This document shows, in pieces, positions 1 through 10,236 of a DNA stretch of 64,000 bases; the stretch's first letter is position 1; every line of letters begins with the position of its first letter. The DNA is from Codonopsis lanceolata (lineage: Eukaryota > Streptophyta > Magnoliopsida > Asterales > Campanulaceae): NCBI GenBank assembly GCA_013146195.2, contig CM028381.1:93141255-93205254 (forward strand), read 5' to 3'. Below the pieces are notes generated by a model. The model was not told the origin of the DNA and did not search any database. It saw only the letters and a program-made list of their open reading frames with translations. Made by a program: the position numbers and the translations under genes.

Positions 1-73
1 ACAAAACGCATTAACCTCAAAAATCAGATTTGTAAGTCATCAAAGCACAGAAAGTCATGTGTTAATTTCAACT

Positions 74-1529
74 AATTAAGGGTGGCAAAAATTTATCCAA
101 TCGATTGGGTTATCTATTATATCTATTATAAAAGATTTATTGGATGTTATCCATTAACACTCATTAACTTAATTGGGTGTTAATGGATAATACCCATTAG
201 AAACCAATAACAAAATGAATAATTATGAATATTAATCGGTTATCCATTGGATTTATCAAGTAATATCATCACCACCATTGAGTTTATCAACTAATATCAC
301 CACTATCAACCGCCTCCGCCCACCCCCACCTCCAGCAACTGCCAACGACTACCGCCTCCCACCGCCGCCACATCCCACCTCCGGCAACCACTACCAGCGG
401 CTGCCATCAGCAACCTCTGTCGGCCATCACCACCAACCTCCGGCAACCGCCACTGCGCACTGCCCACTGTCACCCATCGCCGCCACCATCACCACTGTAT
501 GCTATTTACTTAAAAATAATAATAAATACACTTCCCACCTTCGGCAACTGCCACCAGCCATCGCCTCCCACAACTACCACATCTCACCTCCGATAACCAC
601 TACCGCCCACTGCCACCCATCACCATTGTATGCTCTTTACTTAATAATAATAATAATAAAATAATAATAAATAGACACATAACTTGCTATCGGCAAGATT
701 TGAACTTGAATCAAGTTCCTTTATATCAACACTTGTTACCACTAGGCTAGACTACTTTTTGATATTTATTTGAAATTTAGTATAAATATAAACAAGTAAT
801 TATAAAAATTATTGATTATTATGAACGTATTTATTATTTTGTTTTGCATTAAGAATATTTGTTTGTTATTTATAATTTATAATTATAATGATTATAAGTA
901 TTTAATTTTTTAATAAAGTATTTGACTTTTTTATTTTTTATTACTTTTACATAATCATTTATTAGTATCAATTCAATAAACACATATATTTTATATCTCA
1001 CAATTATGAAGACTATTATAGAATTTTGACAACTTTATATATATTAGGTGATAAAAATATGATAGCATTACAAATGTCACTTTTTATTTGAGGAATAAAA
1101 AGAAAAAGAAAAGATAAATGTCAAAATTAAGAGAATATCTTGGTCGTTGTTGAAAGTGGGACCCATGATTTTTTATTAAATGTGAAAAATTGGTGAAAAT
1201 ATTATGATTTATGAACATTAAGTTATTAATTTATCATTGTGCATGTATGTGTTTGTTTTGGTGTGTGTATGTTTGGCTGGGTTTGTGTGTGTATGTTATG
1301 CTTAGTGAATCATAATATAAGTAGGTAAGTAATACTCAAAATAATAAATAATGTTTTTTATTGAATATTATCTGGATAATACCAATTTATTAATAGATAA
1401 AATTGAACATTATCTAATAACATTAAGGTTAATGGATATTATTAGATAATATCCAAAACTACTCATTAACTATATCAAGTAAATAATGATTTTATCAAAA
1501 TCAACCGATAACACCTGATTACCGCCCCT
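74..1529. mobile_element. hAT-like non-autonomous element
   Basis: The ends are imperfect inverted repeats: AGGGTGGCAA near base 79 and the complement of AGGGGCGGTAA at 1519-1529. The 10-bp word aatttcaact occurs at 64-73 and again directly after the right end at 1530-1539, which fits a target duplication, although the left copy sits a few bases from the terminal repeat. The first 230 bases and last 190 bases are rich in ttaatggata/tatccatta words in opposite orientation, so the ends could fold back. Inside is a cytosine-rich block (278-650) in which a segment ending in tgtatgctNtttactta plus AAT runs is present twice. No transposase is visible. The hAT assignment rests on the terminal motif only. 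Confidence 0.5.
655..760 (-). repeat. tRNA-like (SINE-type) segment inside the hAT-like element
   Basis: Read on the minus strand this segment has TAGCCTAGTGG (complement of 739-749), matching a polymerase III A box. About 33 bases further on is AGTTCAAATCT (complement of 696-706), close to a B box. An AAT/A-rich stretch follows on the minus strand. No full cloverleaf or functional tRNA can be drawn. It could be a SINE relic or a tRNA-like piece recruited into the transposon. Confidence 0.4.
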
Positions 1530-1539
1530 AATTTCAACT

Positions 1540-1875
1540 TTGTTTGCGATCAACAATGTTAGATAGTAACCACTTGCCCATCACAATGTTATTGGAATGG
1601 AAACAAAGCACACAAAGCCATCACAATGTTAGATAGTAACAGACAAAATGGCACACTGTTAGATAGTAACAGACAAAATGGCAACTGTGGATAGGACCAC
1701 CCTACTCAGTACGACGATGAAAAGGAATTTTCCAAAAAAAAAAAATGAAAGGAAAAGGAATTCTCCAAAAGAGATGAAAAGCAATGACATTATTGAAACA
1801 AATTTATAAAAATAAATTTATGAGGTTTAAAAAAAAGTAATGGTACGATTACAATTTCAACAAATTTCTGGAAAA
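1540..1875. repeat. Short tandem repeats in otherwise unassigned DNA
   Basis: The word gttagatagtaac occurs three times between about 1558 and 1670. Around it are repeated phrases catcacaatgtt and agacaaaatggca, giving a small local array of roughly 30-60 bp units. The rest of the stretch is AT-rich with no open frame or recognised element. Confidence 0.5.
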
Positions 1876-2573
1876 GCAAGGCTAATTTGGGAATGATATA
1901 TATAGAGCCACAAGTTACTACTCCCACCGTCCCCAAAATATTTTTTCGCTTTTTTTTTCGTCCGATTTAAAATAGTTGTATTGTTTGAATTTTTTTTTTA
2001 GATAATATTTTTATCATTTTATCCTTACTTTTTCATCTTATTTTAATTATGAGCTACATACATATAAGTTTTAAAATAAATTATACATCAAACTAATATT
2101 AATAATCTAATCGAATATATTTTTTTTATACCGTGTGTTAAATCCATTAAACGATAATTTAGATATTAAAGTTACGATTGGTGTGTGTAAGAGAGAGAGC
2201 AAGTAAGTGGGGGAATTGCTGGGAATATGCGTAGACGACGTTACACAGAAACGATCGTATTTAATTGTCAGGTTAGTGTTTGACACTTGTCACACGGAAT
2301 GAGATTGAACGGTAATCATAATTAATTTCAATTTTTTTTCTCTTTTTCAATTTGAAATAGTCACTAGGATATTTAATTTGTTTTATTTTATTTTTGTTTA
2401 CAAAGGTATCTCAAACCCAAAAGCCAAAAACTATTATTTGAGCCAATAGGTTCAAGTCTTCAAGATGATGATAAAACTTAAGAAAAACTTATAATTATTT
2501 AAGAAATTACTTTTTGGAACAAGTCATAGTTTTTAGTTTGTACTTTGGCAAAATTAGTTTTATATTTTTTTTA
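1876..2573 (-). promoter_or_regulatory. Second, diverged copy of the phytocyanin promoter/5' flank
   Basis: This block aligns along its length with the 5' flank of the phytocyanin gene at 11630-12120. Shared anchors include the TATA segment gaatgatatatatagagcc (1891 and 11644) and the gtgtgtgtaagagagaga run. Further anchors are the phrase beginning tatttaatt followed by a CACACGG motif, and ggtatctcaa. By eye identity is roughly 75-80 percent outside insertions. The alignment resumes at 5688-5723 and 5984-6078 after three later insertions. No phytocyanin exon lies on the downstream (lower-coordinate) side, so this copy is either orphaned or its gene was lost or lies outside the window. Confidence 0.75.
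1921..2165. mobile_element. Stowaway-type MITE in the duplicated promoter
   Basis: It starts after TA with CTCCCACCGTCCCCAAAAT and shares the interior words of the other family members here (ttatccttactttttcat, attatgagctacatac). It ends near cgataatttaga, a decayed form of the family's right end. The unfilled counterpart at about 11660-11685 lacks it. No coding capacity. Confidence 0.7.
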
Positions 2574-3568
2574 CTCCCTCGTTTCTAAATTATCGTCTTC
2601 CTTTTCTTTTTCATCCGTCCCAACATAATTGCCTAGTTTAAAACTTATCATTTTAAACATCATTTTTACCACTTTACCCTTACTTTTTCAGTATACTTTA
2701 ATTATGAGTCACATATACATAGGATTTAAAGGAAACTACACATTAAATCAATATAAATAAAGACAAATTACAAGTCGGTACATCTTTTAAAACATATTTT
2801 CAAATGAATCAAGCTATTTTTTTTGACAAATCGTTTAGGTACAATTTTGGGACAAAAATACGTTACTACCCTTAGATTTTAATATCACTTTGCTAAACAA
2901 AGCAAGTGTGGTTGTCATCGGTCTGTCATCACTCCTCTCAGTTTCACGTTTGAACTTCTTCATTCACTTCTATAATTCTTTTCATTCTTCTGCATTTCGT
3001 TTTTATTAGAAATTCAATGATTCTCGATCACTTTTGATTTCTCCTTAATCCCTTAGATCGTCTCAATTGCATTTTGCCAATCATTTTTTTTGGCGTAGAT
3101 TCATGAATTGAGATTCGATTTAATTCTATAATTTGAAAATATTTAACCCAACGCCATGGAATTGGATACCGGTAAGTTCCTCAACGTTGGGCTACTCCTC
3201 GTAGCGACTGTCGTCGTCGCGATTTGAGAAATTCTCGATCTCGATCGGTTTTCTTTAATCTCTTCGATTAACCTAGGGTTTTCGATTTTGAGAAACTCTC
3301 GTTTTTAATTCGTCTTTTCTGTTTCTGGCTTACAACAATGGCAGACGAGGTTAATTCAGAACCTACTACGTCAACAAGCAATAACAGAGGAAAGAACTCA
3401 ACAACTCAACATCTTCAATGGAAATTGCTATTGACTCAAACATTCACTTTTGTGGTTGTTCCCTTTCATGGATACATCAGATCTGATGGTGCTTTTTTCT
3501 CCTGTACTTTTGTGGTGCGCAAGTTATGCATTTAACTGCTCCTTTGCTGCTGTTGTTGTTGTCTTCAG

Positions 3569-3743
3569 GGAGCTATCACGTTTTATTGCAGCAGGGAAGC
3601 TTCACTGCAAGATTGATAAAGTTGCAGGGGTATTAGAAACCAATCGTCCTGATGCGGAGAATGCTCTTTACCAAGCAACTATCAAGCAAGGGGACTTTTT
3701 GCTCAACCGGACTCAGAAGCTTTCTCCTGTTATCGATCTTTAA
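3569..3743 (+). pseudogene. RPN7: 26S proteasome subunit RPN7 (PSMD6-type), last-exon fragment
   Basis: The frame encodes ELSRFIAAGKLHCKIDKV and continues through ETNRPDAENALYQATIKQGD to a TAA stop at 3741-3743. This is the C-terminal end of the PCI-domain subunit RPN7 of the proteasome 19S lid. The coding part starts right after a pyrimidine-rich splice acceptor ending at 3568. The donor therefore supplied genomic DNA with part of an intron, not a processed cDNA. Only about 57 residues of a protein of roughly 390 are present, and the upstream frame (ATG at 3338) does not encode RPN7. The extreme end (TQKLSPVIDL) differs from the family as I remember it. It sits in the middle of a MULE, so it is transduplicated cargo. 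Confidence 0.85.
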
Positions 3744-3930
3744 GCAGTTAAAGGTTTCCATCTTGTCTCCAAACATTCGCAAAAGACAAGACTAGACCTA
3801 CTTGCTGCCTTTTTGTTCCAGAAATGTTATGTGATTGTCATGTATTATCATTGTAGAAAATATCCAAATTCTCCATTAGATTTGTTTTGGTTTCGAAAGA
3901 GTTATAAAAATCGTATAATCCACTTTAATT

Positions 3931-4658
3931 TAGGGGTGGAATCGGGACGGGACCCGTCCCGATACTCTTCATCCCGATCCCGTCCCGATAGATTTCGGGA
4001 TTTCGATTTCCTTCCCAATCCCGTTCCCGATAAGTGTCGGGACCCGACGAATCGGGATCCCGACAATTCGGGATAAAAAAATCATGTAATCCCAACTATA
4101 ATATTTATGAACAATATTTTCTGACACTAAAATATTTTTAAAATGTCTTCATCATAATTAAGATTTCAAACTGTATATTTACAAAGTATGTTTGAATATT
4201 TACTTAATGGTGAATATTGCTGAATATGTCATTATAAACAAAATGCACCCCTCACTTGTAGGAGAAGAGCTACACTAAGTACAGAAAAGTGATAGACAAA
4301 AAAAAACCACAATATTAATTATGAAAATAAATTTAACAAACATCATTAAATAATTTTAGCAAACAAAAAATAAACATTGTCTAACATTCACAATATTTAT
4401 AAAATAAAATATAAAAAATATAAAAAATATTAAAAAATATAAAAAATATTAAAAAATATAAAAAATAAAAAAAAATAAAAATAGTCGGGACGGGTCGGAA
4501 TTCGGGAATCCCGACGGGATTGATAATTATCCCGAATACCGTCCCGAAATATGTCGGGACGGGAAAAATCCCGACAAAATCGGGATCGGGAAATGTCGGG
4601 ACGGTATCGGGTCGGGCGTCGAGACGGGTCGGGAAAAACGGGATTTTTGCCAGCCCTA
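3931..4658. mobile_element. hAT-type MITE with GC-rich 'cgggac' repeats
   Basis: Terminal repeats are TAGGGGTGGAA and the complement of TAGGGCTGGCAA. A perfect 8-bp duplication, ctttaatt, flanks the element (3923-3930, 4659-4666), the hAT signature. Both ends are dense arrays of short words such as cccgtcccgat and tcgggacggg in opposite orientation, and the middle is A/T-rich. The 87-codon open frame at 3813-4076 only reads through the repeat and is not a gene. Confidence 0.85.
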
Positions 4659-4822
4659 CTTTAATTTAAAATGATGATATTTAGATTAGACATCAGAAAA
4701 CTTTTAATTTATTCTAGGAACATGATGCGTGTTTTGGCATCAGCCATCGTTTATTCCAGTTAAACGATTTGGTAGCAACTTGATGCCTGGTTTGGTATCA
4801 ACAACCTGATACCTGGGTTTAA

Positions 4823-5347
4823 CCAAGGTTCTAAAAATCGTTAGGCGGGCGCTAGGCGCCAGACCAGCGCCTAGCGCCTAGAGCGCCTAGGTGGGATATA
4901 CACGGGGCCTAGGCGGGGTCGAGAAATAAGGCATAATATCTTATTTTTAATATAATTTTTATTATAACCTAATTATTAAACATAATTTTTTTAAATTATA
5001 CTAATACTAAATATCACCTAAAAATTTAAAAGTAATAATTACATTATGATGTTAAATTTTAAAGATAAAACTAGAAATTTAATATCATCTATGGTTCAAA
5101 ATATTACAAAAATAGTCAATAGTTCAATTATCCATAGGTCCGTTGACAATTACAAATTTACAAAAATAATTTAATAATTTTAAATTGATATTTATTATTA
5201 TTATTATTTTAAAACCCAAAATGACATTATTTATGGCCAAATTTTTTAAAAAAACTAAAAAAAATAGGAAAAATCAGCAGTTGGCCGCCTAGCCGATTTG
5301 CCAAATTTCTAGGCGTCGGGGTGGCGCCTAGGCCGATTTTTAGAACA
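4823..5347. mobile_element. Small inverted-repeat element with 'cgcctaggcg' ends
   Basis: The motif GTTCTAAAAATCG at 4828-4840 reappears as its exact complement at 5334-5346. Both are followed inward by GC-rich palindromic words (ggcgcctag, cgcctaggc). The core is AT-rich. Flanks tgggtttaa and tggatttga resemble a 9-bp target duplication with two mismatches. No coding capacity. Confidence 0.6.
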
Positions 5348-5723
5348 CTGGATTTGACATCACAAACCTGCAACCTGATGTCTGGTTCTGATTTATGTCA
5401 TTGGCATCAGCATTATTGAATATTTTTTATCTTGAAAAAATTGTTAACAGTTCTGATGCCTAGCATTGACATCAGAATTATTGGATTTGTCTTCATTAAT
5501 GATATTTTTGCCATTTGGCAACTAATTTGTAGTTATATGAAATGTCGAAAAACTTGATGGATCTAAATGAAAACATGTTTCTAAAATTGTACACAATTGA
5601 AATTTGCCCTATAAATAATCAAATCAATTGTTTTTTCTTAATATGTGTGCTGGATCAACTAAGGCGATAATTTAGGGACGAATGGACTAATATTTTTAAA
5701 TAACCAAACTTTATAAAATCATA

Positions 5724-5981
5724 CTCCCTCTGTTTTCAAATTATTTTCTACCTTTCCTTTTTCGTCCGTTTTAAATAATTATATTTTTTCAAAATTTTCA
5801 CTTTTAGGAAAATATTTTTACCATTTTACCCTTAATTTTTCTACATACTTTAATAATGGTTACATACTTAAGGGTATTAAAGGAAACCATACATTTTACA
5901 AATATTTAGAATCCAGTCAATTCGTTTTTTCTTAAATAGTGTGTCGGATTAACCCAGACAATATTTTGAAAACAGAAGAAG
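5724..5981. mobile_element. Stowaway-type MITE
   Basis: It begins CTCCCTCTGTTTTCAAATT after TA (5722-5723) and ends AATATTTTGAAAACAGAAGAAG before TA (5982-5983). The paralogous flank at about 12145-12160 reads tcatatttttac without the element, so this is a filled/unfilled pair. 258 bp, non-coding. Confidence 0.8.
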
Positions 5982-6078
5982 TATTTTTTTACTTCATATT
6001 TATGATAAAATGAGATTATTTTTTTTAACACAAACCAAAGAAGAAGAAGTTTTGTTTTAGGACAAAGGAAGTAATAAT

Positions 6079-6170
6079 TTGGATAAATTGCAGGTCGGTC
6101 CACTTTGCAAGATTTATAATCGTTTAAGTCCCTTTTTTTTAAACCGCTAAAGTTCACTTTTATAAAATCT
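6079..6170. repeat. MULE-end-like fragment
   Basis: The sequence starting aattgcaggtcggtcc and running through two T/A homopolymers resembles the terminal repeats of the MULEs in this window (27164, 28375). No matching inverted partner or target duplication was found. It abuts and truncates the Copia gag remnant. Confidence 0.3.
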
Positions 6171-6672
6171 GTCATAAGTATTTTTGAGGGATTCTTTTGG
6201 GTCCTTCTTGAATGCATCAAACTCTTGTATGCAATCATAAAGTTTGTTGTTCTTGGTGTTTTGATCTTCTTCAACATATTCCACAAAGGCATCCCTTATT
6301 TCTTTGGCTGTTACACAATCATATATTTACTTGTAGTTCTTATCTAGAATATCACTTGATAGAATGTGAACAACCCTAGCATCCAACCCATCAGTTGTTT
6401 TGTCTGCCTCTGTCCATCTGTGGTTTGAGGACATATTCTTCAATGGCACCAGCAGGAGGGTTTATAGTGTCATCAACTGCATCAGAAGATTTATCAGTTT
6501 TAGTGTTAATTTTCATAGGTTGCATAGGGTCACCTCTTACACATTCCATCAGTCTTTTATCAATAATATTAATATATCTTGTAATTCTTTCTTTCCATAT
6601 ATCAAAGTGATCTTCATAAAAAATAGGTACTTGAGTAACATTCTTTGGTTGAAAGGCCTTTGTACTTGCCAT
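6163..6672 (-). pseudogene. Ty1/Copia gag fragment (DUF4219/UBN2 type)
   Basis: From ATG 6672 the frame starts MASTKAFQPKNVTQ, then VPIFYEDHFDIWKERITRYI, the N-terminal motif of plant Copia gag proteins. After a frame change the region 6300-6163 encodes AKEIRDAFVEYVEEDQ and a following helical part ending YDRFYKSEL, again gag-like. It stops where the MULE-like end begins at about 6163. Upstream at 6730-6745 (minus) is a primer-binding site of the tRNA-Met type (TTGGTATCAAAGC). So this is the 5' start of a Copia element whose remainder is gone. Confidence 0.7.
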
Positions 6673-6744
6673 GATCGATCTTTCAAATTTTCAAACTTGG
6701 AAAAATATAAAAAAAAAATCAAAAAGTTAAGCTTTGATACCAAT

Positions 6745-7830
6745 TGTAAGTCCAGTTAGCAAAAAATAAGGTTAGAGAGGGGGGTGAATAGTCTCTCAAA
6801 ACTTCAAGTATTGTTTTGAAAAACTTTTGAAACTTGCAGCAAATAAGAGAAAGTTTGTTAGCAAGTTGATGGTTTGTCAGCAGGTTGATGAACTTAGTTA
6901 CTCTTTGTCAGCTTGCTCACACTGTTAAGCAATAAAATTGTTTTTATAAGATCACAAGTATAAAGAATGAAGTGGAGAACAATATTATATAAGAGAATGA
7001 AGTGAAGGACAATATTATATAAGACAACCAAGTAAATGAATGAACAAAGTAACTAACTGACACTTCAGTAGATTGAAATTGTTTAAGTGTTAGAACAGTT
7101 TTGAGGAAGCTGATGAATAAATGACAAAGTATTTAAAAGTAGTAAACAGTGTAATCTCTTACGACCACTATCAAGTTGGTCAAATTTGGATTTTTGAAGT
7201 ACACTGATTTTATTAATAATCTAGGTGATCACTAATGGATCAGTGTATAATAAAGACCAGTGTTTTGGAGTATGATTAAGAAACAATCACACTCGTGGGA
7301 CAGTAAAAAAATTCATTTATGATTTGAAAAAAGTAAGGAATAATGAATACAATGATTGTCTAAATAAGAACTAAAAGAGAATTGAAATGAAAAGGCTATC
7401 TAGTAAATATTTAAGGATCGGAGCACTTCAACGAATGATTTCTCGTAAGAGTTTTATGAATGCTTCAAGTGTCTTCAATATGTGCTTCAATGTTTTTATA
7501 TAAGGGTCAAGATTTTCAATCCGTTAGAAGCAACCTTGAATTTGAAATCTAATAATTCGGATGAATGTATCTTTTACAAGAGTATAGAGATCTTGTGTAT
7601 AAGATATAAGATATAAGATAAGAGATATTATCTTAGCACAAACAAGGAAAGAGTTAGAACAAACTTGTTTAAGCAATTGAGGAAATAAATTGTTTTGATT
7701 AATATCTTTTTAAAGTGTCAGTTGATAGCAACCTTAAATAATGCATCTGCTGATTAATTAAGTGTTTGTTTAAAACGTGGATTATTAAGGTTATTTACTT
7801 AATGATTTTAAGTAAATCATGCATATTCAA
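6745..7830 (-). mobile_element. Copia LTR (single, belongs to the adjacent gag fragment)
   Basis: The terminal TG at 6745-6746 (CA on the element strand) directly adjoins the tRNA-Met type primer-binding site, so this is a 5' LTR on the minus strand. It carries a gagagggggggtgaat stretch common near Copia LTR ends. The outer boundary is uncertain; a break near 7800-7830 is a guess from composition. No second copy of this LTR is in the window. Confidence 0.5.
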
Positions 7831-8114
7831 CATGCATTCTCGTCCTTATGTGGTAAAAGTGTTTTTTTTTTTGATAAAAAAATACCATCTGGGAGTTTAG
7901 CGATTAAAATTTTTAAGAAGGATTGTAAAATTATGATATTTTATCTATTTATATTTTTACAATTAAACCAACATAAGTGCTTATTTCACCAAATACAAAG
8001 ATCTTTGGGATGAACTGTCTAACCTTCTGCATCTACCTAAATGTGCCTTTTGACATATTTTATCAAGAAATATTTTGTTGACTTTTTATGTTATTTTAGA
8101 TAACAGGTATACTA

Positions 8115-8373
8115 CTCCTTCCGTCCCTAAATTATCGTCCTTATTTTCTTTTTTGTCCATTCCAAAATAATTATCATGTTTGAAACTTATCTTTTTAGAA
8201 CATCACTTTTACCACTTTATCCTTACTTTTTTTATTCTATTTTAATTATGAGCCATATACACATGAATTTTAAAAGAAACTATAAATTAAATCAATATAA
8301 ATAATTAAGTCAATTATTTTTTCTTAATTCATTCGTCGAATTAACTAGAACGATAATTTAGGGACGAAAAGAA
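8115..8373. mobile_element. Stowaway-type MITE, best preserved copy
   Basis: TA (8113-8114), then CTCCTTCCGTCCCTAAATTATCG, ending CGATAATTTAGGGACGAAAAGAA before TA (8374-8375). 259 bp. It serves as the reference for the interrupted copies at 2574, 41488 and 53986. Confidence 0.85.
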
Positions 8374-10236
8374 TAGTATTTTAGTTTAATTGACAAAGTC
8401 AATAATGTTAGCTTTATTTTAAAATAATATATTAATAGTGAAATTTTGTAGATTACGGATGGAATTGGAGTCCTGGTCTCTAAGACTTCGTGGTGGGTCC
8501 CTTGTGTAGATTTTATCTCATCTTAATCCTATTAGCGTACAAAACAAAAGCAATTCGGGTAGGATCGCCCTTTTGGCTGCCGTGTGAGAGTGGGGCGGTT
8601 TGTATGGGTTTTGTTGCAGCAACATAAAAATCCATTTTGTTACTTGAGAAATAAACCTTTCAGCCGTGTGTATGGGGTTTTTTTTTTTTAAGCCAAGATA
8701 GATTATTTCAACTTCATAGATGTTATGGGTCTGACTCAAGGATTATTATGGAAGGTTTTTATTATATTTTTGTTTGGTAAAATTATTTTATTTTGAGGTA
8801 AGGAAAATTATACAGTACTAATTCTGTGTCAGTTAAATCACATGATTGTTCATATAATATTTCTTTTTGATTCGTACTTTTCACTATTGAAACGTGTTTA
8901 TTGTTATCGGTAAACCATTGATATTGGTTTGACTTTGAAATTATTTCATGTTAAAAGTCAAGTGTTTTCTTGAGAAACTATTATTTTAAACCATCTATTG
9001 ATTATTTGGAATGGTTTAGTAATATTCATCAGTGGAATTACTATGAACAATCTGGATACTGTTATTGAGACTCATGTGATTGAGTGTCCGTGTTTGTTGT
9101 GCTTGTTATGAATAATCTCACAATGACCTAACCTGATTAGTATACTGAATTGTCACCTGTGATAAGTTGTTATTTGATAACACTCGGTATCATTATTTGG
9201 GTTATTAATAATCTTGATCTATATTTTTATATTCATGGACTTTTGTATTAGAATCTTATGTCTTTTTTTATTATGTGGTGATGTCTACCCCCTTTCTTAC
9301 TGAGCCCACAAGCTAACTACAATAGTTTTAGGTTGTGCAATTATGGACTGCTCAAGGTTTGATGTTTAGTGGGCTCGGAGTTGTTCGGTGGCTTGAGTTT
9401 GGAAGAATTGTTGTAGTTAAGTTGTAATGATTAATTCTTTTTATCAAAGTAGCGCAACGATAGTTTATTGAATTATTAGTTTAGATAGATTTTAAGTTGT
9501 AATTTCTATTTATAAGAGTAAGTTTTCAGTTCAATTGATGGATTTGTTCTGTAATAGTTGGTTGGGGCTCGAGGAGGTTTCTTGGGTAATTATAAGGGTA
9601 CACCTGCACGGTTATCACTATTTTTCTAACACGTAAACCAAAGAAGAATTTTTATTTTTAGTACTAAGGGAGTAACAATTTTTTTGGAACCAAAAAATCA
9701 CAAAAATTTGGGCCACAAAAGCTTTGTTGTGGATCAGTTAATTTGTTTGGGTGAAATTCAAACCCATTCACTTTGATGAATTTACCACCGTTAAAATCCT
9801 CTATTTTTTTAAACTGCTAAATAGTATATTTAAGTGTAAAAAGACAAATATGCCCTAAAAAACCAAGACACGAGCACAAAGTTTCAATTCTTGCATTGCG
9901 ATGCACAAAATCATGGATGGCAAAAAGTACATGCCTACAATTTATCAAAAAAACCTCCAATATATATTTATGAATTATGACCAAATTGTGTCCTTCGCGC
10001 TCTCATTTTTTTCATGGGACCTTAAAAAATGTCTCCACGACTAAATTTAACAAAAAAAAAAAAAAACTCAAGCACAAACGGAATTGATTGAGAAAAAAAT
10101 CCATTACTAACCACATATAATAAATTAACAATAAGCAAATGACTGTAAAACGTTGAATCAATGGAAATAAATGACACACTGCACACTAATAATTAACCCT
10201 TAACCTTCACATCCCCAAAGAACCCTAGCTAGTGAA
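8374..10236. other. Unassigned intergenic DNA with possible LTR and MULE-end scraps
   Basis: 8440-9620 has no convincing gene. Its later part (from about 9270: agcccacaagctaac, gtgggctcgg, ggggctcgaggagg) reads like an LTR-retrotransposon fragment, but I cannot find ends. 9630-9677 (aaaccaaagaagaa ... gggagtaa) repeats the right end of an older MITE also present at 6030-6078 and 12210-12250. 9730-9860 resembles a MULE terminal repeat. 9870-10236 is the 3' flank of the phytocyanin gene. Confidence 0.4.

Larger units (their letters stand above)
2761..5609. mobile_element. Pack-MULE carrying an RPN7 gene fragment
   Basis: A perfect 9-bp duplication, tataaataa, flanks the element (2752-2760 and 5610-5618), as expected for Mutator-like transposition. 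The two ends are imperfect inverted repeats over about 70 bases. The left end is highly similar to the left end of the transposase-bearing MULE at 28375. Subterminal sequence around 4730-4820 and 5360-5480 contains hairpin words of the type TGATGCC...GGTATCA, related to the arrays of that MULE. The cargo is the last exon of a proteasome subunit gene (3569-3743). Two later insertions lie inside it (3931-4658 and 4823-5347). Confidence 0.85.
2574..5687. mobile_element. Stowaway-type MITE split by a Pack-MULE
   Basis: The left half runs 2574-2760 and the right half 5610-5687. Left terminus CTCCCTCGTTTCTAAATTATCG and right terminus CGATAATTTAGGGACGAATGGAC are inverted repeats flanked by TA (2572-2573, 5688-5689). 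The two halves join at the Pack-MULE target duplication, and together they match the intact copy at 8115-8373. The paralogous site near 12115-12125 lacks the insertion. Confidence 0.8.

Noticed and set aside
278..664. 128-codon proline/threonine/histidine-rich open frame
   Set aside because: It only reads through a C-rich low-complexity repeat inside a hAT-like element and matches no family.
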